A stretch of DNA of 36,024 bases from Bacillota bacterium (GTDB lineage: Bacteria; Bacillota; Clostridia; Peptostreptococcales; Anaerovoracaceae), in assembly GCA_017433375.1 (NCBI GenBank), contig JAFRHG010000032.1:1-36024 (forward strand), in the 5' to 3' direction. How positions within the stretch are numbered: position 1 is the stretch's first letter; the number at the start of each line of letters is the position of its first letter. Positions 14,833-25,140 of this stretch are shown in pieces. The position numbers were made by a program, and so were the translations under genes. Below the pieces are notes generated by a model. That model worked only from the letters and a program-made list of their open reading frames with translations. It ran no database searches and had not been told where the DNA came from.

Positions 14833-15762
14833 ATGGGATTTGTAACAACCAAAGACATGTTCGCTAAAGCACTGAACGAAGACTACGCGGTAGGCGCCTT
14901 CAATGTCAACAACATGGAGATCATCCAGGGCATCGTGGAAGCCGCCCAGCAGGAGAACGCTCCCCTGATCCTTCAGGTATCCGCCGGCGCGAGAAAATAC
15001 GCCAAGCCGGCCTATCTGCTGAAGCTGGTGGAAGCGGCCATCCTGGACACGGGCCTCGACATCGCCCTGCACCTGGACCACGGTGAGGATTTCGATATCT
15101 GCAAAAAGTGCGTGGATGACGGATTCACCTCCGTCATGATCGACGGATCCAAGCACCCCTTCGAGGAGAACATCCGCATGACGAAGGAAGTCGTGGAGTA
15201 CGCCCATGACAAGGGCGTCGTGGTCGAGGCGGAGCTGGGCAAGCTGGCCGGCATCGAGGATGCCGTCAACGTATCCGCCCGTGACGCCACATTCACCGTT
15301 CCCGAGGAAGCGGCGGAATTCGTCGAGAAGACCGGCGTCGACTCCCTGGCTGTCGCCATCGGCACCAGCCACGGCGCGTACAAGTTCAAGGGCGAGCCCC
15401 GTCTGGACTTCGACCGCCTGAAAGAGATCCACGCCCTGATCCCCGACACGCCTCTGGTCCTCCACGGCGCGTCCACGGTCCTTCCCGAGTTTGTCGCCAA
15501 GTGCAACCAGTACGGCGGAGACATCCCCGGCGCCCAGGGCGTTCCCGAGGAGATGATCCGGGAAGCTTCCAAGCACGGCGTCTGCAAAGTCAACATCGAC
15601 ACGGACCTGCGCCTGGCCATGACCGCCGAGATCCGCAAGTACATGGTGGAGCATCCGGCGGACTTCGATCCCAGAAAGTACCTGGGCCCCGCCCGTGACG
15701 CCATCCGCGGCATGGTCGCCCACAAGATCAGCAACGTGCTGAACGCGTCCAACAAGCGGTAG
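14833..15762 (+). CDS. fba: Class II fructose-1,6-bisphosphate aldolase
   Basis: The enzyme (309 aa) interconverts fructose 1,6-bisphosphate with dihydroxyacetone phosphate and glyceraldehyde 3-phosphate in glycolysis and gluconeogenesis, using a divalent metal. Family motifs run in order: GAFNVNNMEIIQG, LHLDHGEDF with the catalytic Asp and a metal His, GFTSVMIDGSK, EAELGKLAGIED, GTSHGAYKF, LHGASTV and NIDTDLRLA. The length is typical. The frame is open farther upstream, but homology starts at MGFVTTKDMF, and AGGAGGTCACA precedes that ATG. It follows the small membrane protein by 13 bases and ends at a strong terminator, making a two-gene unit. Confidence 0.96.
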   Translation: MGFVTTKDMFAKALNEDYAVGAFNVNNMEIIQGIVEAAQQENAPLILQVSAGARKYAKPAYLLKLVEAAILDTGLDIALHLDHGEDFDICKKCVDDGFTSVMIDGSKHPFEENIRMTKEVVEYAHDKGVVVEAELGKLAGIEDAVNVSARDATFTVPEEAAEFVEKTGVDSLAVAIGTSHGAYKFKGEPRLDFDRLKEIHALIPDTPLVLHGASTVLPEFVAKCNQYGGDIPGAQGVPEEMIREASKHGVCKVNIDTDLRLAMTAEIRKYMVEHPADFDPRKYLGPARDAIRGMVAHKISNVLNASNKR

Positions 15763-15773
15763 GCAAAGGCAAC
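15763..15773 (+). repeat. Copy of intergenic word GCAAAGGCAAC
   Basis: An exact copy that begins at the very next base after the aldolase TAG stop and lies before the terminator hairpin. Confidence 0.7.
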
Positions 15774-15789
15774 CCAAGCCAAACAAAAG

Positions 15790-15818
15790 ACCGGCCAGTT
15801 TCCACTGGCCGGTTTTTT
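15790..15818. terminator. Terminator shared by fba and pncB
   Basis: A perfect 10-bp stem ACCGGCCAGT/ACTGGCCGGT (15790-15799 with 15804-15813) with a 4-base loop. It is followed by TTTTT on the plus strand and by CTTTTGTTT on the minus strand, so it can stop both convergent genes. Confidence 0.9.
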
Positions 15819-15849
15819 CGCGGTTGATTAACGCCGTTGATGCCGGGGG

Positions 15850-17277
15850 TTATTTGCTCGCCTCCAGCATGTCGTTCTTCAGTTTCCAGAGATCGTAGGA
15901 CAGGTCCACGTAATAGGTCTGGGGATTCTCAAACCGCTTCATCTCGTCCCACATCCGGTCCTGCTGCTCCATGCAGTAGGCCTTGATCTCCTTGATGTCC
16001 GGGCTCTTGTAGACACACTTGCCGCCCTTGAAGATCTGCTCACGCAGGTTCTTGGCGTAGAAGTTGGTGAGCGTCTTCCGCTTCCAGACGGCGTTGGGAT
16101 CGAAGATCTCATACTCCTCTCCCGCGGGGGGATCCTCGTGGTCCAGGGCGATCACGTCGGCCAGGAGCCGGTGGGTATCCTTGTCGAAGAGGCGGTATAC
16201 GGTCTTGAATCCCGGATTGGTGATCTTCTCCACATTCTCGCTGATCTTGATCTTGGGGATCATCTTCCCGTCCCTCTCCAGGGCGGACAGCTTGTAGACG
16301 CCGCCGAAGACCGGTTCGGACCGGGAGGTGATCAGCTTCTCGCCCACGCCGAAGGAATCGATGCAGGCACCTTCGGAGATGACTTCCCGGATGATGTACT
16401 CATCCAGGGAATTGGAGATGACAATCTTGCAGTCCTGCAGGCCCGCCTCATCCAGCATCTTTCTGGCGTTCTTGGTGAGGTAGGCGATGTCGCCGCTGTC
16501 GATGCGGATGCCCTTGTTGGGCGGATCCAACTCCTTGAACACCTTGATGGCCGCCGGAATACCGGACTTGAGCACGTTGTAGGTATCCACCAGCAGGGTG
16601 GCGTTGGTGGGATAGATCTCCGTGTACTTTTTGAAGGCCTCGTATTCGCTGTCGAACATCTGCACCCAGCTGTGGGCCATGGTGCCCAGGGCCGGGGTGC
16701 CGAACATCTCGTCGGCGATGGCGCAGGCCGTGCCGGCGCATCCGCCGATGTAGGAAGCCCGCGCGCCGTAGACCGCGGCCGCCGTACCGTGGGAGCGGCG
16801 CGTGCCGAACTCCATGACCGGCCGGCCCGCTGCCGCGCGGACGATGCGGCTGGCCTTGGTGGCGATCAGGCTCTGGTGGTTGACGATGAGCAGGATCATG
16901 GTCTCCACGAACTGGGCCTGCATGACCGGGCCCCGCACGGTGATAATGGGCTCACCGGGGAATATGGGGGTTCCCTCCGGCACGGCCCACACATCGCAGG
17001 CGAACCGGAAGTTGGCCAGGTACTCCAGAAACTCCTCGCTGAAAATACCCTTGCCCCGCAGGTACTCGATGTCATCCTGCGTGAATTCCAGCTTGTCCAG
17101 GTATTCGATCACCTGTTCCAGGCCCGCCATGATGGCGTAGCCGCCTCCCTCCGGGATCTTCCGGAAGAACATGTCGAAATAGGCGATCTGATCCTCCATG
17201 CCCGCGTTGAGATATCCGTTGGCCATGGTGATCTCGTAATAATCGGTCAGCATGGTCAGGTTCAGTTTCTCGATCAT
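15850..17277 (-). CDS. pncB: Nicotinate phosphoribosyltransferase
   Basis: The enzyme (475 aa) makes nicotinate mononucleotide from nicotinate and PRPP with ATP, salvaging NAD. Motifs include LTDYYEITMANGYL at the N-terminus, YFDMFFRKIPEGGGYAI, MEFGTRRSHGTAAA with the nicotinate/phosphate-binding residues, GTMAHSWVQMF with the family histidine, LLVDTYN, RIDSGDIAYL and the FGVGEKLITS loop. The length is typical of the long clostridial form. AAAGGA stands 7 bases before the ATG. It is the last gene of the minus-strand run that includes uvrBA and ends at the terminator shared with fba. Confidence 0.95.
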   Translation of the reverse strand: MIEKLNLTMLTDYYEITMANGYLNAGMEDQIAYFDMFFRKIPEGGGYAIMAGLEQVIEYLDKLEFTQDDIEYLRGKGIFSEEFLEYLANFRFACDVWAVPEGTPIFPGEPIITVRGPVMQAQFVETMILLIVNHQSLIATKASRIVRAAAGRPVMEFGTRRSHGTAAAVYGARASYIGGCAGTACAIADEMFGTPALGTMAHSWVQMFDSEYEAFKKYTEIYPTNATLLVDTYNVLKSGIPAAIKVFKELDPPNKGIRIDSGDIAYLTKNARKMLDEAGLQDCKIVISNSLDEYIIREVISEGACIDSFGVGEKLITSRSEPVFGGVYKLSALERDGKMIPKIKISENVEKITNPGFKTVYRLFDKDTHRLLADVIALDHEDPPAGEEYEIFDPNAVWKRKTLTNFYAKNLREQIFKGGKCVYKSPDIKEIKAYCMEQQDRMWDEMKRFENPQTYYVDLSYDLWKLKNDMLEASK

Positions 17278-17295
17278 TTTCTGTTCCTTTCTCCT

Positions 17296-17306
17296 GCAAA
17301 GGCAAC
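17296..17306 (+). repeat. Copy of intergenic word GCAAAGGCAAC
   Basis: An exact copy in the gap between uvrA (stop at 17354) and pncB (start at 17277). On the coding strand it reads GTTGCCTTTGC immediately before the pncB ribosome site. Confidence 0.7.
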
Positions 17307-17353
17307 ACCTGAAGGGTCTTCTTCCGCCGGTCAGGAGCCTTCGCTTTGCCGCA

Positions 17354-20182
17354 TCATTTTACCAGTTTACGCAGAAATTGTCCAGTATAGGAGCCCTCCA
17401 CGGCGGCGATCTCCTCCGGTGTTCCCTCGGCCACGATGGTCCCTCCCCGGGAGCCGCCGTCGGGTCCCAGGTCGATGATGTGGTCGGCCCGCTTGATCAC
17501 ATCCATGTTGTGCTCGATGACGACGACGGTGTTGCCGGCGTCCACCAGTTTCTCCAGCATCTGCAGCAGCTTCTCCACATCGGCGAAGTGCAGTCCCGTG
17601 GTGGGCTCGTCCAGGATGTACAGGGTCCTGCCCGTGCTCTTTTTGGACAGCTCCGACGCCAGCTTGATCCGCTGGGCTTCTCCCCCGGACAGCTGGGTGC
17701 TGGGCTGACCCAGCTTGATGTAACCCAGGCCCACATCCTCCAGGGTCTGCAGCTGGCGGGCGATGGGCGGATGGTTGCGGAAGAACTCCAGGGCCTCGGA
17801 CACGTTCATGTCCAGCACGTCGAAGATGTTCTTGCCTTTGTATTTCACCTCCAGGGTCTCCCGGTTGTAGCGCTTGCCTTTGCATACTTCGCAGGGCACG
17901 TAGACATCGGGCAGGAAGTGCATCTCGATCTTGATGATGCCGTCTCCGCTGCAGGCCTCGCAGCGGCCGCCCTTCACGTTGAAGCTGAACCGGCCCTTGC
18001 CATAGCCCCGCAGCTTGGCCTCGGGGAGCTGGGCGAAGAGGTCCCGGATATGGGTAAAGACGCCGGTGTAGGTCGCCGGGTTGGACCGGGGCGTCCGGCC
18101 AATGGGCGCCTGGTTGATGTCGATGATCTTGTCGATGTTCTCGATGCCTTTGATCTTCCTGTGCTTCCCCGGCTTCGCCTTGCTGCCGTAAACCTCCGCC
18201 GAGACCGCCTTGTAGAGGATCTCGTTGACCAGGCTGCTCTTGCCCGATCCGGAGACGCCGGTGACGCAGACGAATTTCCCCAGGGGGAAGGTCACGTCGA
18301 TCTTCTGCAGGTTGTTCTCCTGGGCGCCGATCACCTGGATGGACTTGCCGTTCCCTTCCCGCCGGGCATCGGGCACGCCGATGCCGCGCTTGCCCGAGAG
18401 GAACTGGCCGGTGATGGACCCGGGGCAGGCCTTGATGTCCTCCACCGTGCCCTGGGCCACCAGCTTTCCGCCGTGGATGCCGGCTCCCGGGCCGATGTCG
18501 ATGATCTGGTCCGCCGCGTACATGGTCTCCTCGTCGTGTTCCACCACCAGCAGGGTGTTGCCCAGGTCCGTCAGACGGCGCAGGGCGGCCAGGAGCATCC
18601 GGTTATCCTTCTGGTGCAGGCCGATGCTGGGCTCGTCCAGAATGTAGAGGACGCCCACCAGGCCCGAGCCAATCTGGGTCGCCAGGCGGATCCGCTGGGA
18701 CTCGCCGCCGGACAGGGTCGCCGATGCCCGGGACAGGGTGAGATAATCCAGCCCCACCCCGGCCAGGAACTGAAGCCGTCCCCGGATCTCCTTCAGGATC
18801 TCCGCCGCGATGGCCCGGTGCATGTCCGACAGCTCCATGCCGTCGATGAATTCGATGGCCTCCACGATGGACATATCGCAGAACTCCATGATGTTCTTGC
18901 CGCCGACGGTGACGGCCAGAAGCTCCGGCCGCAGCCGCCTGCCCTGGCACGCGGGACAGGTGTCAAAACTCATGAAGGCTTCCATCTTCTCCTTGATCCA
19001 GTCGGAACTGGTCTCCCGGTAGCGCCGTTCCATGTTGTTGATCAGCCCCTCGAAGGTGTGGTGCCGGTGCTGGGTGTAACCCGCCCGGTTGGTATAGTCG
19101 TAGACCAGTTCCCGGTCCCCCGTGCCGTAGAGCAGCACATCCCGGAACCGCTTCGGCAGCTTCCTGTAGGGAACGGTCAGGTCCGCGTTATACATATCCG
19201 CCAGGGCCCGGATCACCTGCCAGTAATAGCTGGTGTGCTCCATGGTGCCGAAGGCGTTCTTCAGGCAGTGCTCCATGATGCTCTTGTCCTGGTCGGGAAT
19301 CAGCAGGTCCGGGTCCACCCGCTGGATGAAGCCCAGGCCGTTGCACTGGGGACAGGCGCCCATGGGATTGTTGAAGGAGAACATCCGCGGCTCCAGTTCC
19401 TCGATGCTGACCCCGTGCTCCGGACAGGCCAGGGAGGTGCTGAAGGTCCTCTCCTCCCCCTCATCGCCGACGATCACCTGCACCAGCCCATCTCCGTGGG
19501 CGATGGCCAGTTCACAGGCTTCGCTGAGCCGGCTGCGGATTCCCTCCCGGATCTTGATCCGGTCGATGACGATCTCGATGGTATGCTTGAAGGTCTTCTC
19601 CAGCTTGACCTCGTCTTCCTCCAGCCGGACCATCTTCCCGTCCACACGGGCCCGGGAGAATCCCTCCCGCATGATCCGGTCCAGGATCTTCTCGTGCTGC
19701 CCCTTCCGCTGCCGGATGACGGGAGCCAGTATGGTCAGCTTCGTCCCCTCGCCCTCCTGCAAAAGCAGCTCCACGATCTGGTCGATGCTCTGGCTGGTGA
19801 TCTCCCGGCCGCACACCGGGCAGTGGGGAATGCCGATCCGGGCATACATCAGCCGCAGATAGTCGTAGATCTCCGTCACCGTACCCACGGTGGAACGGGG
19901 ATTCTTGCTGGTGGTCTTCTGGTCGATGGAGATGGCCGGGGAGAGTCCCTCGATGGACTCCACGTCGGGCTTCTCCATCTGCCCGAGGAACTGCCGGGCG
20001 TAGGAGGACAGGCTCTCCATGTATTTCCGCTGGCCCTCCGCGTAGATGGTGTCAAAGGCAAGGGAAGACTTGCCTGAACCGGACAGTCCCGTCAGCACCA
20101 CAAAGCTGTCCCGGGGAATGGTCACGTCCATGCTCCGCAGGTTATTCTCTTTCGCACCCCGGATGATGATATCCTTCGCCAT
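17354..20182 (-). CDS. uvrA: Excinuclease ABC subunit A
   Basis: UvrA (942 aa) is the damage-recognition ATPase of nucleotide excision repair; it loads UvrB onto lesions. It has two ABC ATPase halves: Walker [10 protein letters not shown] at 32-40 and [10 protein letters not shown] in the second half, with signatures [12 protein letters not shown] and [12 protein letters not shown], and two ILDEP Walker B motifs. Zinc-finger cysteines are seen in [13 protein letters not shown]...CPQC and CEACSGDG...CEVC. The protein is full length. It follows uvrB by 30 bases in the order uvrB-uvrA, with AAGGAG upstream. A 941-codon open frame on the opposite strand is a GC-skew shadow. Confidence 0.98.
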   Translation of the reverse strand: MAKDIIIRGAKENNLRSMDVTIPRDSFVVLTGLSGSGKSSLAFDTIYAEGQRKYMESLSSYARQFLGQMEKPDVESIEGLSPAISIDQKTTSKNPRSTVGTVTEIYDYLRLMYARIGIPHCPVCGREITSQSIDQIVELLLQEGEGTKLTILAPVIRQRKGQHEKILDRIMREGFSRARVDGKMVRLEEDEVKLEKTFKHTIEIVIDRIKIREGIRSRLSEACELAIAHGDGLVQVIVGDEGEERTFSTSLACPEHGVSIEELEPRMFSFNNPMGACPQCNGLGFIQRVDPDLLIPDQDKSIMEHCLKNAFGTMEHTSYYWQVIRALADMYNADLTVPYRKLPKRFRDVLLYGTGDRELVYDYTNRAGYTQHRHHTFEGLINNMERRYRETSSDWIKEKMEAFMSFDTCPACQGRRLRPELLAVTVGGKNIMEFCDMSIVEAIEFIDGMELSDMHRAIAAEILKEIRGRLQFLAGVGLDYLTLSRASATLSGGESQRIRLATQIGSGLVGVLYILDEPSIGLHQKDNRMLLAALRRLTDLGNTLLVVEHDEETMYAADQIIDIGPGAGIHGGKLVAQGTVEDIKACPGSITGQFLSGKRGIGVPDARREGNGKSIQVIGAQENNLQKIDVTFPLGKFVCVTGVSGSGKSSLVNEILYKAVSAEVYGSKAKPGKHRKIKGIENIDKIIDINQAPIGRTPRSNPATYTGVFTHIRDLFAQLPEAKLRGYGKGRFSFNVKGGRCEACSGDGIIKIEMHFLPDVYVPCEVCKGKRYNRETLEVKYKGKNIFDVLDMNVSEALEFFRNHPPIARQLQTLEDVGLGYIKLGQPSTQLSGGEAQRIKLASELSKKSTGRTLYILDEPTTGLHFADVEKLLQMLEKLVDAGNTVVVIEHNMDVIKRADHIIDLGPDGGSRGGTIVAEGTPEEIAAVEGSYTGQFLRKLVK

Positions 20183-20212
20183 AGTGTTTTCGATCTCCTT
20201 CTCCCCGGGCCC

Positions 20213-22186
20213 CTACAGTCTCGCCCGGTATTCAAATACCATGTCACGCAGCTGGGCCGCCCGCTCGAACTGCAGATCGGCCGCCGCCTGCTTCATTTCC
20301 TTTTCCAGTTTCGCCACGTACTCCTTCAGTTCCTTCTTCGTCAGTTCCAAAGGGCTCTTCCCCTCGTAGGCCGACGCGTCCTCCAGGACCTTCGTGGCCT
20401 CGATCACGTCCCGGATGCCCTTGCGGACGCTGGTGGGCGTGATGTTATTGGCTTCGTTGTATTCCTGCTGGATCTTCCGCCGCCGGGCCGTCTCATCGAT
20501 GGCCGCCCTCATGGCGGGGCTGATCTCGTCGGCGTACATCAGCACTTTGCTGTCCGCGTTGCGGGCCGCCCGGCCGATGGTCTGGATCAGGGAGGTCTCC
20601 GTCCGGAGGAACCCCTCCTTGTCCGCGTCCAGTATGGCCACCATGGACACCTCGGGGATGTCCAGGCCCTCCCGCAGAAGGTTGATGCCCACCAGTACGT
20701 CGAAGCGCCCAAGGCGCAGGTCCCGGATGATCTCCATCCGCTCCAGGGTGTCGATCTCCGAGTGGAGATAGCGGACCCTGATGCCGGCGGCGGCCAGATA
20801 GTCGGTCAGGCTCTCCGCCATCTTCTTGGTCAGGGTCGTGATGAGGACCCTCTCTCCCCTCTCCGTCACCTGATTGATCTCCCCGATCAGGTGGTCGATC
20901 TGTCCCTCCGCGGGATGGACTTCGATCACCGGGTCCAGAAGCCCCGTGGGCCGGATGATCTGCTCCGCCGTCACCCCGCCGCTTTCCTCCTTCTCGTACT
21001 CCGCCGGGGTAGCGCTGACATAGAGGATCTGGTGCACCATGCTGTTGAATTCCTCAAACTTCAGGGGCCGGTTGTCCAGAGCCGAAGGCAGGCGGAATCC
21101 GTAGTCCACCAGGGACTGCTTCCGGGACCGGTCGCCGGCGTACATGGCCCGCAGCTGGGGAAGCATGACGTGGGACTCATCGATCATGACCAGGAAGTCG
21201 TCGGGAATGTAGTCGATCAGGGTATAGGGACGGCTGCCCGGAGGCAGGCCGGTAATGTGACGGGAGTAGTTCTCGATGCCCTTGCAGGTGCCGATCTCCC
21301 GGAGCATCTCCACATCGTAGCGGGTCCGCTGTTCGATCCGCTGGGCCTCGATGAGCTTCCCCCGGTCCTGGAACCACCGGACCCGCTCCTGCAGCTCCTC
21401 GGTGATGGTCTGGGTCGCCCGCTCGATGTTCTCCTGGCTGGTCACGTAATGGGACGCCGGGTAGATGGCCACGTGGCTGCGCAGGCCCAGGATCTCCCCC
21501 GTCAGGGGATTGATCTCCTTGATGGACTCCACCTCATCGCCGAAAAGCTCGATGCGCACGGCGTTCTCCGCCCCCGCCGGGTGGATGTCGATGGTGTCCC
21601 CCCGCACCCGGAAATCACCCCGCTCAAAAGCCGTGTCATTGCGGGTATACTGGATGTCCACCAGCTTCCGCAGCAGCTCCTGCCGGTCCTTTTCCATGCC
21701 CGGCCGCAGGGAAACCACCTGGTTCTCGTAGTCGATGGGGCTGCCCAGCCCGTAGATGCAGGACACGCTGGCGACGATGATGACGTCCCGGCGCTCCGAC
21801 AGGGCGGCCGTCGCCGAGTGGCGCAGCTTCTCGATCTCGTCGTTGATGTCCGAGTCCTTTTCGATATAGGTGTCCGTGGAGGCCACGTAGGCTTCCGGCT
21901 GGTAGTAGTCGTAGTAGGACACGAAGTACTCCACCGCGTTGTCCGGGAAGAATTCCCTGAATTCCCCGTGGAGCTGGGCGGCGAGGGTCTTGTTGTGGGA
22001 GATGATCAGCGTCGGCTTCTGGACCTTCTCGATGATCTTGGCCATGGTGAAGGTCTTGCCCGAGCCGGTGACCCCCATCAGGGTCTGGGCCCGGTTGCCC
22101 GCCATAATGGAATCGGCGATGGCGTCGATGGCCTGGGGCTGATCGCCCATGGGTTCAAATTCGGAAACGACATGAAACTTCGTCAT
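20213..22186 (-). CDS. uvrB: Excinuclease ABC subunit B
   Basis: UvrB (657 aa) verifies lesions handed over by UvrA and recruits UvrC. Visible are Walker [14 protein letters not shown] (38-50), the damage-probing beta-hairpin [11 protein letters not shown], the DESHVMLPQ Walker B box, helicase motifs V and VI ([24 protein letters not shown]), and the C-terminal UVR motif [18 protein letters not shown] that binds UvrC. GGAGG lies 8 bases before the ATG. The gene is 30 bases upstream of DUF1295's end and 30 bases before uvrA. UvrC is not in the window. Confidence 0.98.
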   Translation of the reverse strand: MTKFHVVSEFEPMGDQPQAIDAIADSIMAGNRAQTLMGVTGSGKTFTMAKIIEKVQKPTLIISHNKTLAAQLHGEFREFFPDNAVEYFVSYYDYYQPEAYVASTDTYIEKDSDINDEIEKLRHSATAALSERRDVIIVASVSCIYGLGSPIDYENQVVSLRPGMEKDRQELLRKLVDIQYTRNDTAFERGDFRVRGDTIDIHPAGAENAVRIELFGDEVESIKEINPLTGEILGLRSHVAIYPASHYVTSQENIERATQTITEELQERVRWFQDRGKLIEAQRIEQRTRYDVEMLREIGTCKGIENYSRHITGLPPGSRPYTLIDYIPDDFLVMIDESHVMLPQLRAMYAGDRSRKQSLVDYGFRLPSALDNRPLKFEEFNSMVHQILYVSATPAEYEKEESGGVTAEQIIRPTGLLDPVIEVHPAEGQIDHLIGEINQVTERGERVLITTLTKKMAESLTDYLAAAGIRVRYLHSEIDTLERMEIIRDLRLGRFDVLVGINLLREGLDIPEVSMVAILDADKEGFLRTETSLIQTIGRAARNADSKVLMYADEISPAMRAAIDETARRRKIQQEYNEANNITPTSVRKGIRDVIEATKVLEDASAYEGKSPLELTKKELKEYVAKLEKEMKQAAADLQFERAAQLRDMVFEYRARL

Positions 22187-22216
22187 GGATGTAACCTCCG
22201 TCGGGGATTGCCTTTT

Positions 22217-23017
22217 CTAATGTGCCAGAAATTTCCAGTTACGCAGGCTGCGCAATGGAATGAAGGGGAGCAGGATCGGCACCCTCTTCACGTAGCGCTG
22301 GTACCGGGGATCCTGGCCGTAGACCCGGTCCTGCCGCTCTTCCAGGCGTCTGGCCGCGCTGAACATGACGAACAGGATGCCCAGATAGCCCAGGCCGGCG
22401 ATGATCCACTGGCCCGGGGACACGAATACGGTGATGCCCGCGATCAGCACGCCGGTCCAGAAGAGGATCTCCCCCAGATAGTTGGGGCAGCGGACGAAGT
22501 GGTACAGCCCCCGCCGGCAGACTTCCCCCGGGTACTTCTTCTTCTGCCTGCTCTTGCTGGCGTCCGCGGCCGTCTCCAGCACCGCTCCAAGGCCCATGAG
22601 CACCGCCCCTGCCGTCACCCAGCCGTCGGGCGCCTGTCCGCTGACCAGCCGGTAAACCAGGGGGGATGCCATCATGGCGTAGAGCACTGCGCAGCCGAAC
22701 CAGCACATGAGCCGGACGCCCATATCCGTCGAATCCGGGCCCGCCTGCTCCCCCTCCTTCTTCCGCCAGCTCCCGGGGGAAAGGTCACGGTGCAGCAGGA
22801 ATGCCGCCAGCCGGCAGCCGAAGAACAGCATGACGGCGCAGCAGACCAGGGTCACCGTTTCCGCCCTGGCGTGGAAAAGCAACAGCAATATGCCCCCCGC
22901 GCCGGCCACGGACAGTCCGTAGCCCACGGAGGTGAACCAGATGAACCGGTAGAGGCCCACGCTGCTGAAAAGCACGGCCACACCGAAGACGATGCACAGT
23001 TCTATAGGAAAGGTCAT
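22217..23017 (-). CDS. DUF1295-type integral membrane protein (steroid 5-alpha-reductase fold)
   Basis: This 266-aa protein has about six to seven hydrophobic helices. The C-terminal third carries the family hallmark GLYHFVRCPNYLGEILFWTG, shared by DUF1295 proteins, steroid 5-alpha-reductases and isoprenylcysteine methyltransferases. That pattern suggests an NAD(P)H- or SAM-dependent membrane enzyme acting on a lipid, but the substrate is unknown. Its ATG overlaps the RarD stop as ATGA, so the two are translationally coupled. The region at about 77-95 (HRDLSPGSWRKKEGEQ) is a charged cytoplasmic loop. Confidence 0.8.
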   Translation of the reverse strand: MTFPIELCIVFGVAVLFSSVGLYRFIWFTSVGYGLSVAGAGGILLLLFHARAETVTLVCCAVMLFFGCRLAAFLLHRDLSPGSWRKKEGEQAGPDSTDMGVRLMCWFGCAVLYAMMASPLVYRLVSGQAPDGWVTAGAVLMGLGAVLETAADASKSRQKKKYPGEVCRRGLYHFVRCPNYLGEILFWTGVLIAGITVFVSPGQWIIAGLGYLGILFVMFSAARRLEERQDRVYGQDPRYQRYVKRVPILLPFIPLRSLRNWKFLAH

Positions 23018-23925
23018 TTATTTTCCCTCCATTCTCCCCAGGAGAAGAAGACCAGACCGACCCAGATGATCCCGATGGCCAGGAACTGGATCCGGTCCGT
23101 GGGCTCCCGGTAGACCAGGACGCCCAGGATCATGGACAGGGTCGGGCTGATGTATTCCGACAGGCCCAGGGCGAACATGCTCACCTTCTGGGCCGCTGAC
23201 GCAAACATGGACAGAGGCACCACGGTCACCAGGCCGCAGAGCAAAAGCAATCCGTACTGGTAGGGCTCGCCTACGCCCAGGGCGCCCCGTCCCGTGGCCT
23301 CCAGCCAGATGATCACTCCCAGGGCCGCCGGGGCGAAAAAGATGGTCTCGTAAACCAGGGAAATCAGCGGTGGCTGGGATACGGTCTTTTTGATGGCGGA
23401 GTACACGGCAAAGGTCAGGGCGATGCCCAGGGATATCCCCGGAATCTGATGGAAGTGGATCAGCAGGATCACCACCGCCAGGCCCGCCAGGCACATGGCC
23501 GTCAGCTTGAAGGGCGTCAGCTTCTCCTTGAAGAAGATGATGCCGAAGATGCAGACCATCAGGGGTTCGATGTAGTAGCCGATGCTGGCCTGCACGATGT
23601 GGCCCGCGTTGACCGCCCAGATATAGGTGCTCCAGTTCAGGGTGATCACCGCCCCTGCCGCCAGGAACTTCAGGGCCATCCGTCCGTTGTGGAACAGGGG
23701 GTGGAAGATCTCCCTCCAGGAATACCGGGTCCTGGCCATCAGCATGGCCACCACATTCACCAGAAGGATCCGGTAGATGATGATGACCCAGGAACTGATG
23801 GGAATCAGCGCCTTCCAGTACACGGGAAGCACGCCCCAGAGGGCCATGCACCCGCAGGAGGCGATGAGACCATTGCGGTATTCTCTTTTCTTCTCTTCCG
23901 CGCTGAGGGCGGGTCGGTTGTCCAT
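23014..23925 (-). CDS. rarD: RarD-type EamA-family transporter
   Basis: The protein (303 aa) has ten predicted membrane helices in two EamA halves. The RarD hallmarks are WGVLPVYWKAL near the start, LNWSTYIWAVNAGHIVQASI in the first half, then SIGYYIEPLM, and GLSEYISPTLSMILGVLVY in the second. RarD was named for chloramphenicol resistance in Pseudomonas; the natural substrate is unsettled. It starts 13 bases after the CDF transporter gene with a weak ribosome site and overlaps the DUF1295 gene, so it is the middle member of a co-translated trio. Confidence 0.88.
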   Translation of the reverse strand: MDNRPALSAEEKKREYRNGLIASCGCMALWGVLPVYWKALIPISSWVIIIYRILLVNVVAMLMARTRYSWREIFHPLFHNGRMALKFLAAGAVITLNWSTYIWAVNAGHIVQASIGYYIEPLMVCIFGIIFFKEKLTPFKLTAMCLAGLAVVILLIHFHQIPGISLGIALTFAVYSAIKKTVSQPPLISLVYETIFFAPAALGVIIWLEATGRGALGVGEPYQYGLLLLCGLVTVVPLSMFASAAQKVSMFALGLSEYISPTLSMILGVLVYREPTDRIQFLAIGIIWVGLVFFSWGEWRENK

Positions 23926-23938
23926 AATATTGTTTCCG

Positions 23939-25105
23939 TTAATTATATGCGTGATCGAAGCTGATCACCGTTTCCGCCCCTTCATCAACGGTTTTCACTG
24001 CGTCGTTCATTGCTTTTGTGATATCTTCTGCCGGAAAATCGGCTTCATCGCTCACCACCAGGTCGAACACCACCTTGTAGTTCTCCCCGTCCCGGGTCAC
24101 CCGCAGGTCGTGGAAGCCCTCGATGGCGGCGAACTGCTGGGCCGCTTCCGCCACGGCCTCCTCCATCCGCCTGCGCACCGGATCCTCCGTCTCCACCGGG
24201 TCCATGTGGCAGGTCACGGCGATCTTCAGCTTCTGCTTCAGCTCCCGCTCGATGTGATCGATCAGGTCATGGGCCTGCATCATGTCCATGCCGGCGTCCA
24301 CTTCCGCGTGGAAGGAGGCGAAATTCATGCCCGGCCCGTAGTTGTAGATGATCAGGTCGTGGAAGCCCAGGATCTCCTCATGGGAGAGGATGATCTCCCG
24401 TACCGCGTCCACGGTTTCCCGGTCCGGCGCCTCGCCCAGAAGCGGCCCGATGGTCTCCTTCACCAGGGTCACCCCGGAATACACGATGAACAGGGCCACC
24501 AGGCAGCCCATGTATCCGTCCAGATTCAGCCCCGTGAACCGGTGGATCAGCATGCCCATCACGATGACGATGCTGGTGATCACATCGTTCCTGTTGTCGA
24601 CTCCCGCGGCGATCACCGGCAGGGATTGTATGTGCTTCCCCGTGGCGATGGTGAACAGGGCGCTGCTGCCCTTGAGCAGGATGGCGAAGACCATGAAGAT
24701 GACCATCAGCCAGGAAAACTCCGTCGCCATGGGATGGAGGCACTTGCTCACGGAACTGCGGAACAGTTCCACCCCCACCACCAGCACGATGGCCGACACC
24801 ACCAGGCTGGCCAGATACTCGATCCGGGCATGGCCGTAAGGGTGATCCCGGTCCGCCGGTTTCCTGGCGTAATGGGCGCCCAGCAGGGTGATGCAGGCCG
24901 CCAGGGAATCGGCCATGTCGTGGAGGCCGTCCCCGATCACGGCGATGGAATGGATGAGCACCCCCAGGATGATCTTCATCACGCAGAGGAGGGTGTTCAC
25001 CAGGATCCCCAGGGTGCCGGTCAGCCGGGTATACCGGACGCGGACCTCCGGATCCCGGGTATTCTCATAGTCTTTGACAAAGTGTTTCCAGATAAACGTT
25101 TTCAT
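23939..25105 (-). CDS. Cation diffusion facilitator (divalent metal exporter)
   Basis: The protein (388 aa) has the six-helix CDF core and a long C-terminal cytoplasmic domain with a metal-binding pattern (FHAEVDAGMDMMQAHDLIDH). Metal-site residues are in IGDGLHDMADSL (Asp59, Asp63) on helix 2 and AGVDNRNDVITS (Asp...Asp) on helix 5; DHPYGHARIEYLAS is the family loop. Zinc-type members usually have a His in the helix-5 site. Asp in its place recalls manganese/iron-type members, so manganese or iron export is plausible but unproven. GAGG precedes the start by 11 bases. It belongs to the run from the VUT transporter to rarD. Confidence 0.88.
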   Translation of the reverse strand: MKTFIWKHFVKDYENTRDPEVRVRYTRLTGTLGILVNTLLCVMKIILGVLIHSIAVIGDGLHDMADSLAACITLLGAHYARKPADRDHPYGHARIEYLASLVVSAIVLVVGVELFRSSVSKCLHPMATEFSWLMVIFMVFAILLKGSSALFTIATGKHIQSLPVIAAGVDNRNDVITSIVIVMGMLIHRFTGLNLDGYMGCLVALFIVYSGVTLVKETIGPLLGEAPDRETVDAVREIILSHEEILGFHDLIIYNYGPGMNFASFHAEVDAGMDMMQAHDLIDHIERELKQKLKIAVTCHMDPVETEDPVRRRMEEAVAEAAQQFAAIEGFHDLRVTRDGENYKVVFDLVVSDEADFPAEDITKAMNDAVKTVDEGAETVISFDHAYN

Positions 25106-25127
25106 GTATTATGTAGCCTCGGCTCCG

Positions 25128-25138
25128 TTGCCTTTGCG
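25128..25138 (-). repeat. Copy of intergenic word GCAAAGGCAAC
   Basis: An exact copy on the minus strand, two bases after the SDR TGA stop and upstream of the CDF gene. Confidence 0.7.
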
Positions 25139-25140
25139 GC

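Noticed and set aside
14292-14858. A 188-codon minus-strand frame opposite the small membrane protein
   Set aside because: Antisense of the tandem repeats and the pseudouridine synthase start region, without signals.
17252-20077. A 941-codon plus-strand open frame opposite uvrA
   Set aside because: It mirrors uvrA codons, is rich in Asp/Val/Leu/His as GC-rich antisense frames are, has no ribosome site and matches no domain.
20762-23113. A 783-codon plus-strand open frame opposite uvrB and DUF1295
   Set aside because: Same antisense effect; both minus-strand genes are certain.
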